Assembly (NCBI RefSeq): GCF_000002595.2
Contig: NC_057006.1
Span: 5,721,512 to 5,785,511, forward strand
DNA from: Chlamydomonas reinhardtii
Taxonomy: Eukaryota > Chlorophyta > Chlorophyceae > Chlamydomonadales > Chlamydomonadaceae
Direction of reading: 5' to 3'
Length of the DNA stretch: 64,000 nucleotides
Part shown: positions 9,442-20,387 of the stretch, one piece after another
How positions within the stretch are numbered: position 1 is the first letter of the stretch
Layout: each line of letters begins with the position of its first letter
The notes under the pieces: model-generated
What the model saw: the letters and a program-made list of their open reading frames with translations, nothing else
The model's database searches: none
Told to the model about the DNA's origin: nothing
Program-made: the position numbers and the translations under genes

Positions 9442-12094
9442 TCAAATCTCAAGTGATGCCAGGCTGGTGATGCGCGACAGCGCCAGCACCCCCGCCGGGC
9501 TTACGCCGGGGCAGTGCGCCAGGCTCAGCGCACACAGCCCTGTCAGCCCCGCCGCCAGCGCCGCCACCCCAGCGTCCGTGAGCGCGGGGCAGCGGCTCAG
9601 ACGCAACGACACCATCCCGCAGCCGCCGGAGCCGGCCGCCACGCCCGCTGCCGCTCCGGCGGTGGCGGCGGCGGAGCCGCCGCCGCTAGCCCGAGGAGGC
9701 GCCGCCGCTCCGGTGGCGGCGGCCGCCAGCGCCGCCACCCCTTCATCGCCCACACCGATGCAGTTGTCCAGATGCAACGTCAGAAGCGGGCAGGGCCGGT
9801 GTGCCACAGCCGGCGGCGGCGCCTCCGCCGCCTCTGGACCAGCAGGCGCCGCCGCCGCCGCCGCAAATGCTCCACCTCCAACGGCCCCAACGCCACTTGG
9901 CCCGGCTGCTGCTGGGGAGACTAGTGCTGCCGCGTCACTACTGCCGCCGCCGCCGCCGCCGTCACTGCCGCCGGTGGCCAGTGCAATGATTCCGGCGTCC
10001 GACACGCGCACACAGCCCGACAGCTTGAGTGACGCCAGCAGCGGCAGGCGGGCCAACGCCACCAGCGCGGCGTCGCCGATGCGCGGGCAGTGGGACAGAT
10101 CAACAGCTGTGCGGGTGCAGTGGGTGCGTGAGCGCGTGGGTGTGGGTGCGGTTAGCAAGGCATTGGTTGCACAGGGCTAGTCACAGGGCTAGGTCACAGG
10201 GCTGGGTAGGTATGATGCCTGCATATGGCTGGGCCTCACCACTCTGCACAAACAGCACCCAGCACACCCACAAGCCCACAAGTACACACAACCACTGCTC
10301 ACAGGTTAGCAGCGGCAGCCGCGCCAGGCACGTCACGCCGGCGTCGCCCAGCCGCTCGCAGCCCGCCGCCTCCAGCCGCGCCAGCCCGCGCAGCGCGCCC
10401 GCCGCCGCCGCCAGCCCCTCATCGCTCAGCGCGGCCACGTGCTGGACGAGCAGCGTGGCCAGCCTGGATCCAGATCTCCTGCCCGTCCACGCGGCGAATC
10501 CGGATCCAGTCAGCCTGGATCCCGGGCAGTAGCTGAGATCCAGGAGCTCCAGCCGCCGCAGCGCCGCCAGGGCCGCCAGGCCCACGTCACTGATGCTACT
10601 GCTACAGCCGCCAGCGGTGGCTGTAGCCAGCAGAGCAGCCACGCCGCCGTGAGTCGTGCCGCCGCCGCCGCTGACGGCGGCGCTGCTGCTGCTGCTGCGG
10701 CTGGGGCTGGGTACGGGGCTGGATACTGACGAGCCCGGGCCGCCGGCGGCCGCCAGGTGCAGGCGGCGCAGTCCTCTCAGGCAGGCCAGGGCTAGCAGGG
10801 CGGCGTCGGAGATGCGGGTGCAGTGGGACAGGTCCAGCACCTGCGGGGCGAGGAGGAGGCCGCAGGAGAGAAGCGGGCGGTGGCGGCGGAAATCAAGGTC
10901 GTCTGGGAACCGAGAGCAGCACACCCGTACGTTTGTCATGGCCTCGCTTGCGAGGAGGAGCTCCCGTCCCCAGCGTTGTCCAATCGTCCACGCCCCAATT
11001 CAACACTTGGGGCTGCACGCAGCGGCGCACTTGCACTTGGGGCTACCGTAGTACACACGCATGCCTAAAGCAGTACCGGCACGCTACCTGTAGCCCGGTG
11101 GTGAGGGCCGGTGCCGCCGCCAGAGCCAGCGCCGCGCCGTCCGTGAGTCGGCCGCAGCGCGCCAGCAGCAGCGTCCGCAGCCCCGTCAGCGCCGCCGCCA
11201 GCGCACCCACGCCGCCGTCATCCAGCTGGCTCGCGCCCGACAGCTCCAAATGACGCAGCCGCACCAGCGCCGTCAGCGGCGGCTGCACCGTCGAGGATGG
11301 CGGCGGCGGCGACGCCGGAGTTGAGACTAGGGAAGGCGGCGGCGGCGGTGGCGGCGCATCCGCGGAGCCGGCGAGAGAGGCGGGGGCGCTGCCGCCATTG
11401 CCACCGCCCCTGCTACTCACGCCTTCGCCACTGCCGCCTGCGCCCGCGCCGCCGCCGCTTCCACCTCCGATTCCGCCTCGACTGCTGGCGCTGCTGGCGG
11501 TGGTGCACCACGGAGACAAATCGTGCGGCGGCTGCTGGTGCCGCACCGGCGGGGCCATGCCTGCTGCAACGCCCGAGAGCAGCGAGCCCTGGGCCTGCAG
11601 CGCAGCAGCTGCAGCTGCAGCGGCAGGGCCCGAGGCGCGGGTGCGGAAGGGCCCTGTGTAGCCGACCAGCGACAGCGACGTCAGGTGGGTGAGCACCGCC
11701 ATGGCACGTAGGGACACCAGACCCAGGCCAACAGACCGCAACGCATCCGGCGGCTCATTGACGGCGGCCGCGGCGGCACCTCCTCCGCCACCTCCTCCAC
11801 CGCCACCACCGCCGCCGCCGCCGCCTGCTGCTCCCGCACCGCCGCCGCCACCGCCGCCGCCGCCGCCGCCGCCAGCACCTCCTCCACCACCACCACCACC
11901 AGGTCCGGCCCCAAGTGCCAGCAGCACGCCCTGGGGTGCAGTGCCGGGCGCGTTCGCCACCGCCGCCGCCGCCAGCTCCGCAGCTGCGATATTGTGATAG
12001 CCGCCGTCAGGGCCGTGCGCGCCGCCGTCGCCGCCCGCAGCCAGTGCGTCATGCCCCCCCACCACCTCAGCGGCGCCTGGCTGTTGCTGCTGGG

Positions 12095-12125
<31 letters not shown>

Positions 12126-15100
12126 CTGGGGCTGCTGTTGCTGCTGTGGTGGCTGTGGCTGTGGCGGCTGCTGTGGCGGCGGCGGGGCCGGTGCCGGAAG
12201 TTGCGGCACCAGCAGCACCGCACCGCCCAGGCTCAGGCTTGTCAGGCAGCCCCCGCCGCCACCCCCAGCCGCAGCAGCCGCAGCAGCAGTAGCAGCAGCA
12301 GCACCACACAGCCTGGCCACGTCTTCATCTCGGAGCGCCACAAACGGGTTGTGCATCAGGCTCAGCTCCTGCAGCCGTGGCATCGCCAGACCCCCCGCCC
12401 CACCCACGCGGTACCCAGCCGCCGCCGCCGCCGCCTGCGCCGCCCGCAGGCGCCACCACGGCTCCGCCCGAGGCGGCAGCGGCGCCGCCGGCCGGCCGCC
12501 GCGCGCCGCCACCGCCTCCGTCAGCGCCGCCACACAGCCTCGCGTCACGCCCGGACCGCAGCCCCGCACACACAGGCTCGTGAGGTCGCCCAGTGCCGCA
12601 ACCACCGCTTCCAGACCGGCGTCGCTCACGAACTGCAGCGACAGTAGCGTCAGCCCTGCCAACTGCGGCTGCGCCGCCGCCAGGCCCGCCAAGCCCGCGT
12701 CCGTAACGCGCGTGCCGCCGCCGCGGCCGCCGCCAAAGGCCAGCCGCGTGAGCCGAGGATGCGGCGGCGGCGCCAGCGGCGCGCCGCCACCCTGATCCCT
12801 GGCAGCACTTGCTGCGCCACCACCGCCGCCGCCACCTGCCGTGCCAGGTGTGCCGCCGCCACACAGTGCGGACAGTGCGGCGTCGGTGACGGTGGCCCGC
12901 TGCTGCGTGATGCCTAGGTGGGTGAGGTCCAGACAGGCCAGGCGGCTGAGGGTGGACAGGCCCGCCACTCCCGCCTCCGACACCAGCGGGCAGCCCGCCA
13001 CGGACAGGTGGCTCAGGCGCGGCAGCACAGCCAGGCCGCGGAGACCCGCGTTGGACACCTGCGGCGGTGAGTCGTGGTGGTTGTGTGAAGGGCGGGGCGG
13101 GGCCGTCGGGTGGTGTACGTGAGGTGTGTACCGAGCACTGCACGTCAACATTTGGGCCTTGGCACCACGAGCGGATGCGAGCGAGGCTTACGGCGGCAGC
13201 TGCCAGCTTGCTAAGCAGGCGGGAAACGCGCCCGCACACGTCCTCCCTCCCGCCCTCCCTCACCTTGACGCACCATGCCAGCTGCAGCCCCTGCAGCAGC
13301 GGCAGTCGCGCCAGCAGCATGACGCCCACGTCGCTCACGCCGCAGCAGCCGCAAAGGTCCAGAGACGTAAGGCCGGTCAGGGCCGTCAGAGCCAGCACGC
13401 CTGCGGATATGAGCGCGGCAGCGGCGGCGGCGGTTTGTGGTGGGCGTGAGCACAGGTGCACGAGTGGGGTGGGTAGGAGCTGCGACGCTCTGAGACACAC
13501 GCACGCACGCACGCACGCACATACACACACACACACACACACGCACACATACACACATACAGAACCGCAACACCACCTGCCATTTGCCAAACAACTAAAA
13601 GGTCCGCCACGCACCTGCGTCCGTCACCCGCACACACTGCGCAATGCTGAGCACACGCAGCTCGCCGCGACCGCCACCACCACCTCCTCCTGCCCCACCA
13701 CCACCACCGCCACCACCACCCGCTCCAGCTGCTCCCGCCTGCCGCCGCCCTCCGCCGCCGCCACCTCGCAGCAGCGCCGCTACCAGCTCCTGCACCATTG
13801 CATCCGTCACCGCCGCCGCGCCGCCACTGCTCTCCGAGGTGGACGTCGTGCAGCGCTGCCGCCGCCAGCTGTCAGCCGCCAGGAGCCCCGGCGCCGCCGC
13901 CGCCGCCGCCGCGTCTGCCAGATAGGGGTTGTGGGGCTGCTGCTGTTGCTGCTGCTGTTGCAGCTGGGCTCGCAACAAATCCTCCGTGGCGGCGGCGGAG
14001 GCGGGCGAGGGGCATCCCAGCGTGAGGCGGGACAGGTGCCGCAGCGGCGACAGGTGGCGCATTCGGGGCGGCGTCAGGTGCTGCGAACCGATGGGGGCGG
14101 GGGCGGGGGCCAATGAAGCCGAAGTCTCAAAGTGACCAGAAGCCGCGGGGCGGCGGACCAGCGACCAACAACACCGCGCAATGCGGCCCTAGGACAGCTT
14201 CCCTTTCCCTCCACCCTTTCCCTCAACTCTGTGCCCCGCCCCGGCCTCCCCACCGCCAGGCAAGCTGACAGGTCCAGGGCTGTGAGGCCGGGGAACGCCG
14301 CCGCCAGCGCACCCAGGTGTCGGGCACCCGACCGCGGCGGCGCCAGGTGCGTGGTGGCGGCGGCGGCGGCGGCGCGCCAGTCCCGGCACACCAGCCGCAG
14401 CCGCCGCCGGTCGCAGTCGTCCTCCATCCAGCTCAGCACCTCTGCGAAGCAGAACAGCGGCAGTGATGACCAGGTGGTGGTGCAGCGGGTGGCGTTGCCG
14501 CTGGCGGTGTTGCCGCCGCCCGTGACGCCCACCACCTCCGTCAGCGCTGCGGAGGCACCCGGCTGCTGCCGCCCGCCGCGCCACAGCTGGAGCGGCTGTT
14601 CCTGCCCGCCGCCCTCTCCCACACTGAAATCCGGGAGCAGACGGGAGAGGTGGTTGGCGGCTGCTGCGTCCGCCGCGCCTGCCGCGCTGCCTGGGGGAGG
14701 CGCTGCTGAGGTGTCGGAGGGGCTGGAGGGAGCGGCAGACGCCTGCGGTGCCGGCGATGGCCGCTGGAGGCTGAGCCCTTCCTCCAGGTCCGCCGACGTC
14801 GCAGCAGCCCACGCAGCGGTGCGCTGCATGCGCAAGCCTAGCTGCGGCAGTAGCGCAGCGGCAAGGCTGCTGCTACTGCCTGCTACTGCCGCCGGCGCGG
14901 GCGTGGCGGCTGGGCCTCCTGCAGGTGTAGCTGCTCCGGGTGCCGGTGACGGTGCCGGTGCTGGCAGTGAAGGTATTCTATCTGCAGCTTGAGGGCTGAC
15001 GCCCATGCCTTCTGTGCCGCTGCCGGCATCAGCCATGGCCGCTGCCGCGAACGGCCACTGGCCGGCCCCCAGAGCCCCCGGCGCCCATGCTCCTGTGGCG

Positions 15101-15677
15101 GCTGCGGGAGCCGGCTCCGCCGCCGCACGACGTTGGCGAAGAGCCGGCATGTGAGGGGCGCCTGATCGTGGCGATCCTGCTGTTGGGGTGTCGACTGGCG
15201 TGCCGCCGCCTTGGTCGCCTCTGGCAGCCAGGGTCCTTTCAGCGAGGGGTGCCTGCGGCAAACCGTGTGCGGCAGTAGCAGCACCTGGTCTGGGGCCAGC
15301 GAGTTGCTCTTGCTCTGGGGGCAGTAGCGCGGCGGGCTGCTGCTGCTGCCGCTGCTGTGGCGGCGCTCGCCGCCGCTGCAGCCACAGGAACGTGGCGGGG
15401 ACCGCCGCCGTCAGTGCGGCCGCCGCCGCCAGCTGCGCCTGCGCGCATCGGGTGCACGATGGTTTCAATGCGACAGTCACAGAGCCCCAGGACGCTGACT
15501 CATTTTCGGGCAGGAGCCCTAGCCTACCTGGATGCCCGCCCCGGCGCTGCTGAAGGCAAATGTAGCGGCGAGGATGGCGAAGACCGTCACAGCCGCGACC
15601 CGCGGCCCGACCGTCAGGGCGAGCACGAAGCAGATCACCGCCGGCACGGACGGCGGCAGCACCTCCACTTCCACCAT
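9442..15677 (-). CDS. F-box / leucine-rich-repeat protein (AMN1-like LRRs), membrane-anchored N-terminus
   Basis: Seven exons join in phase: 15677-15528, 15438-14254, 14080-13615, 13400-13264, 13058-11088, 10840-10303 and 10106-9442, giving 1,703 residues. Exon 1 and the start of exon 2 encode two or three hydrophobic segments (residues ~12-45 and ~51-68: VICFVLALTVG, VTVFAILAATFAF, LTAAVPATFLWL) followed by basic residues. A disordered Ala/Pro/Gln region leads to an F-box at ~373-412 (LPLFCFAEVLSWMEDD...LVCRDWR). The rest is cysteine-containing LRRs of the F-box subclass (LDLSHCTRISDAALLALA and LDLCGCCGVSDVGVMLLA types), interrupted by Gly, Gln, Ala and Ser homopolymers. F-box/LRR proteins are usually SCF ubiquitin-ligase receptors, with LRRs binding substrate; that role is inferred. 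The ATG at 15677 begins a frame whose splice into exon 2 (CAG|GTAGGC ... GCGCGCAG) is phase 0. Confidence 0.85.
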
Positions 15678-16188
15678 GGCCGCGGACAGCGCCACGACAG
15701 ACCGCCGCTAACGGGCAGGGGCCCTGCTATGCGGGGCAGCTCAGACTCTGAGTTGCAATTTCTTGGACGGCAGCAGCGCCCGTGGGTCGGTTGCGCGAGT
15801 TCCCCCGCTGCTAAGCTCTGGAGTTTTGGCAGGCAAGTCAGTGCACCCGTTATTCTTGGTTATTAAAAGTTGACTGTTTTCGCGCAAGCACACGCAAGTA
15901 CAGCGATTTCCTGGCCCTCCCCCTCAATTCCATTTCGACAGCCTGACAGCCTTGAATTCGCTTTCTTAAGCAACCTTAACAGAATACATGTATTGCACAA
16001 CACTCGTCAAATTCAAGCAAACGTGCGTTCACGATTTAAGCCCGCGCTTGCCAGTTGATTCACGCTTGCCCGCGAAATTCTATCAACCAATCTTTACGGA
16101 CAGATAAAGTTCTGATTGTCACCTTTCATAAGCTTGCCAGCACTCAAAGCTAACCGACTCGGGCGGCCGCCGACGACTCGCTGCTGTA
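15678..16188. promoter_or_regulatory. Divergent intergenic region (F-box/LRR and RRP42)
   Basis: About 510 bp separate two head-to-head start codons. AT content rises clearly at 15840-16110 (TTATTAAAAGTT, ACGGACAGATAAAG) against the GC-rich flanks. It must contain both promoters and 5' UTRs; no specific box is claimed. Confidence 0.6.
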
Positions 16189-19100
16189 ATGGCCAGCGCC
16201 GGAGAGGCTTCGTTCTGCCAGCATAGTATAGAGCAAAATGTGAGGCTGGACGGGCGGCGCTGCTTGGACATGCGGCCTATCGAGCTCGAGCTGGGTGTCA
16301 TCGCGCAAGCGGCGGGCTCGGCACGGCTACACATAGGAGCAACAGACGTCATCGTTGGCGTAAAGGTAGGGGGTCGGGGCTGCTAGGGTGGGTGGGGCTG
16401 TGGTATGGATGCGGATTACAATTGAAGGGACAGCCCGACAAGCGGGGGCACGCCGTACCCACGCCGCGAAGGGCCATCTGCGACCCAGAGAAACAACACC
16501 CGCCCCCTGGTTGGCTGCCGACCTTCATAGTGTTACGCACATGAGTCGAAGCCAAGCCGAAGCCCGCCAAAGCCCCACCGCCACGTAACACCCCTCATCT
16601 CGTTTAGGTCTTTTGGCGGCAGCACCAACGCACAACAAGGCGCGACAGGCCAGAGGTCTGCCGACATCCCCATCAAACGCAAGCACCACACATTTTCTCG
16701 TCGGCGTCACAGACGCGCAATGTCTTGGCCCGGAGGCCCATGTCCGGAAACGTCGGTGCCGAGGCACCACAAAGGGAAACCGAGCCGGAAACTGACCAAA
16801 CCACCAGTACACCACAACACCTCGCCACGGGCACACCGCCCTCCACCCGCCCCACCAGCGAACTAGACCGACCCACCAAACAGGCACGCGCGCGCCCGGA
16901 GGCGAACAGGCGCACCAGCCGCCCGGGCGCCCGGGCAACAGCCGCCCGGGCACTCACATCCGACACCCGGGACCAGCGTCATCTGCTGCCTAACGGTCCC
17001 TGAACCGCCATGCTACGAACGGCACCCGCAACCTAACTATCTGCTGAGCCAGCAAGGCCGCCGGTGGAGACGACGGCGGGCCAGGCGGCACGAGGAGAGG
17101 CGCCGAGGAGCACCACGGAACATCGAAGCTTGCGCCGGGCCACGAGCGACCACCAGGGCCACCGTAACCTGCACACACTAAACCAAAAAGCGACCACAGA
17201 GCAGAACGAGCGCGGCCGGCCACCCAGACGCGGCCAGCCGCCACAGAACGCGCAATGCCGAAAACAGGGCGCGACGCACCCACCCAAGGCCGAAGCCATC
17301 CAAACCAAGTCGGAACCAAGTCGTAAAGCCTCACAGAGCCCGCAAAAGGCTACAAAAAGTTAGTAACGAAAGCCAAAGCCGCACACGAAAATGTTGTGCG
17401 CTTCCTCACGAGCCGAGGCTCGTAAGGCTAGGGGCTGAGCCCTAGAGGTTTGTGTGTTATGAACTGTGGTGCGTGGTATGGTGCAAGGGGGAGACCCCTT
17501 GCAGGTCTCAGGGTTTTGCACCCGGTGGCATTGGCCCCCATGCGCATGGGACACACACGCCGTGCCACATCCCCCGCAACGCACTGCCTCGCACCCCCAG
17601 CTGCCACTGCGGGGGCCTTGCTTGCGGCTTTTCACCTGCGCCGCCGCGGGTGGTGCCATGGTCCCGGTCGGGCTCGATGCCCACACCTTCCGGCCCTGCC
17701 CACACCCGCCGTGTGCCGTTTCCGCCGCTGGCACCGCCACCGGCGCCACCGACGCCCTCAACACTCCGTGTGTCGCACTTACATATATATATGTGTGTGC
17801 GTGTGTGCGTGCGTGTGTGCGTGCGTGTGCGTGTGTGTGTGCATGTGTGTGGTGGGTCTGCAGGTGGAGGTGGCGTCTCCGTCGCCGTTCGCGCCCACAC
17901 AGGGCCGACTGGGCGTGACCGTGGAGTTCTCGCCCTGCGCCTCCCCCGTGTACCAGGTGCGGCTGGGCCACTGCGTGTGTGCGTGCACCAGTGGTCGTTG
18001 GCGGCGTGTCAGTCCTTGGCAGCAGCAGGGCAGGCTGGGCAGGACTGCATGCGGTCCTCACGAGCGGCACCGACACGCCCACGCCCTGTGGGCTGGTTCT
18101 GGGTGTTGGTTTGGTTGGGATTGACCCGAACCACCCAGTACCTACCCTGACACATGCACCCCAACCCTAACCCGCACGCCCAGGGTCGCTTCGGTGAGAC
18201 GTACGGCGAGCAAATCGCCGCCGCCATTGAGGCCAGCCTCGCGCCCAGCACCCGCGCCGGCGGAGCCGCCGCGGCCGCCGCCGCCCCAGCCAACGGCGGC
18301 GCCGCAGGCGCCTCCACCTCCGCCACCGCCACTGCTGCCCCGACCCCTTCTGCGAGCGGCCCGTCGTGGGGCTTGGACCTGGGCAAGCTGTGCATCAGCG
18401 CGGGCAAGACCGCCTGGGCGCTGTACGTGGACGCGCTGGTGCTCAACGACGACGGCAACGTGGTGGGCGCCGTGAGCGCGGCCACACTGGCGGCGCTGGT
18501 GGACACACGCATACCCAAGGTGCGTGTGTTGGGGGCGGGGTGGCTGGGGAGGGGTGGGTTGTTTGCACCCCCGTTCCGTGCGACAATCTGGAACGGTGGG
18601 GAGATTATATACCCGGGCCCAACGTATAGGTCCCAATGGTCAAGGGGGGTTGGGGTAAGCGGGCCATGGCAGACGGGGGGCGGGCAGGGCAGCCGTCCAA
18701 GCAAAGGGGGGGCGGGAGGTTTGGGGTGCAAGCACGTGGGAGTCGCGGGGCTGTGACGAACCCTTGCGTAGGGTCGATGGGGCGCGCCCTGATTGTGGGT
18801 GCACGTCGGGGACACGTCGGGTGGCTAGGACCTAGTAGAATCGTTTCAACCTTCTCCCGCCCTCCCCCTCAGGTGGAGGTGACCACGGACGCGGCGGGTG
18901 AGGAGGAGATCGAGCTGGACGACAGCCCGGGGGCGGCGTGGCGGCTGGACGTGTCGCGGGTACCGCTGGTGGTCACTGTGGCACAGGTGCGTGAGAGCGA
19001 GGGCGTGGGCGAGGGCGAGGGCACGGGCGAGGGCGAGGGCGTGGGCATGTATGCGCGCGTGAGGGCGTTGGGTTGGGTTTGGAGTTGTGCCGTGCATTGG

Positions 19101-19884
19101 GGTTACGCGGGTCCTGGTCGGCGCGGGTTAACGTCGTGAGCCGCAGCGGAGCCGTTTGCCTGTTTCGGATTGCATGGACAAGCCTTCGCCCTTGGTGTGG
19201 TTGTAGCGAGCACCAGGCAAGGCAAATACCAAAACCGTGCACTGTGTACATTTTGAGACTTCATGTGTGTTTGTATGTGTGCACAGGTGGGCTCTCAGTG
19301 TGTGGTGGACCTGGCGGCGCCGGAGGAGCGCTGCAGCTCCAGCGCCCTGCACGTGGCGGTGAGGCGGCGGGCTGAGGAAGGGGGCGGAGGGGGAGCAGGC
19401 CGTGGAGAGGGGCCGTGGGGAGGGGCGAGGCGGGCGCGAATGGCGGGCGCGAGAGGCACCTGGGTCAGAGAAGCAGCGGTTGGGGAAGGGTCGGGAGGCG
19501 CCCGGGGAAGGGCCGGGCGGTAGTTCCACTGCGGTGCTGGCGGTGGGGCCTCCCAAGTCCCAACCCGCCTGCCCCCACTCGCACAACTCCGCTGGATTTG
19601 CCCCTCTGCCCTGGCAACCAGTCCTGTTTCCCACGTTACCGTGTCTCTCCACCACCACCTTCACCTACAAACCCAATCACACAGTGTTTCAACCCACTTA
19701 CAAGCGCACATGCATGCCCACACGCCCGCAGGTGAACCGGGCCGGCCAGGTGTGCGGCGCCACCAGCAGCGGCCGCGCCGGCGTGGAGGCGTCCATGCTG
19801 CTGGCTATGACGGAGACGGCGCAGCGGTTAGCGCCCGGGCTGTGGGAGCAGATCATGCGCTTCCTGCAGAGCCCCGCACGGTGA
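16189..19884 (+). CDS. RRP42: Exosome complex component RRP42 (RNase PH-like)
   Basis: Six exons join in phase: 16189-16365, 17864-17956, 18184-18519, 18873-18986, 19287-19358 and 19732-19884, giving 314 residues, close to the usual eukaryotic RRP42 length. The N-terminus has the family pattern: QNVRLDGRR, MRPIELE, GSARLHIGATDVIVGVK. Further exons give VTVEFSPCASP, the conserved middle LCISAGKTAWALYVDALVLN, LAALVDTRIPK, and the C-terminal VNRAGQVCGATSSGRAGVE. RRP42 is one of six RNase PH-fold ring subunits of the RNA exosome, acting in nucleus and cytoplasm in 3'-5' RNA decay and rRNA processing; eukaryotic ring subunits are generally non-catalytic. An Ala/Thr/Ser-rich insert of about 40 residues interrupts exon 3, an algal-style low-complexity insertion. 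Intron 1 is unusually long (about 1.5 kb). Confidence 0.93.
16600..17560. mobile_element. Possible structured insertion in RRP42 intron 1 (T-poor block plus hairpin tail)
   Basis: From about 16720 to 17360 the plus strand is strikingly poor in T and rich in A, C and G, unlike neighbouring introns, which are GT- or C-rich. It carries two same-frame Lys/Arg/Gln/Pro-rich ORFs (16725-17003 and 17064-17363) without recognisable domains. Then follows a hairpin series: ACGAGCCGAGGCTCGT at ~17408, CTAGGGGCTGAGCCCTAG at ~17428, CAAGGGGGAGACCCCTTG at ~17484, and a CCCATGCGCATGGG palindrome near 17535. I suggest an inserted element or a structured non-coding RNA. No terminal repeats or target-site duplication were found, so the borders are approximate. 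Confidence 0.4.
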
Positions 19885-20387
19885 TAGCGTAGTGGGGTGG
19901 GGCGGAGGCGGAGCGGCGAAGGCACGAGAAGCGGCAAGCGGTGGAAAAGCGTGCAGGCGTTTCAGAACCGAGGGTCAGGGGTGCGCCGAGCGAGCAAGCG
20001 CGGGCGCCTGCGTTTCGGAAATATGTGCGCGAGTGTGAGCAAGCTATTTAATTTGGAATTGTGGGTGCGGGTACGCGCCGAGCGCGTTCCCTGGCTTTTG
20101 TCGACGGACGGCAACCGGGACTGTTCGGCATTTTGGACTGGTCCTGCGCTCCAGCCGCAGTGCATTGTGAAGACATATGTGATGGGTTTCGTTCATGGTC
20201 ACTCGCGGGCGCAGAGGACGCCGTTTCGACTGGATGGGGTTCACGGTACAGCAGGCTTGTCATGGCCCCCCCCCCCCGCTCAAACAGGGTTTGCTTTTGG
20301 GCACGACTTGCATTGTGTACTTGTTTGTGACCTGAGGTCGAGGACCTTCTTCTAGGTAGTCAAAACAGAGGAAGACCGATCCTTAGC
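19885..20387. promoter_or_regulatory. RRP42 3' flank and STA6 promoter/5' UTR
   Basis: About 500 bp between the RRP42 stop and the STA6 start in the same orientation. It holds the 3' UTR of the first gene and the promoter of the second; a C-run at 20268-20277 is the only obvious simple repeat. No individual element can be assigned. Confidence 0.5.

Noticed and set aside
11681-13614. Large ORFs antisense or out of frame within the F-box/LRR exons (also 11297-12795 plus strand)
   Set aside because: They are shadows of a very GC-rich coding exon; the minus-strand LRR frame has the repeat periodicity and correct splice phases.
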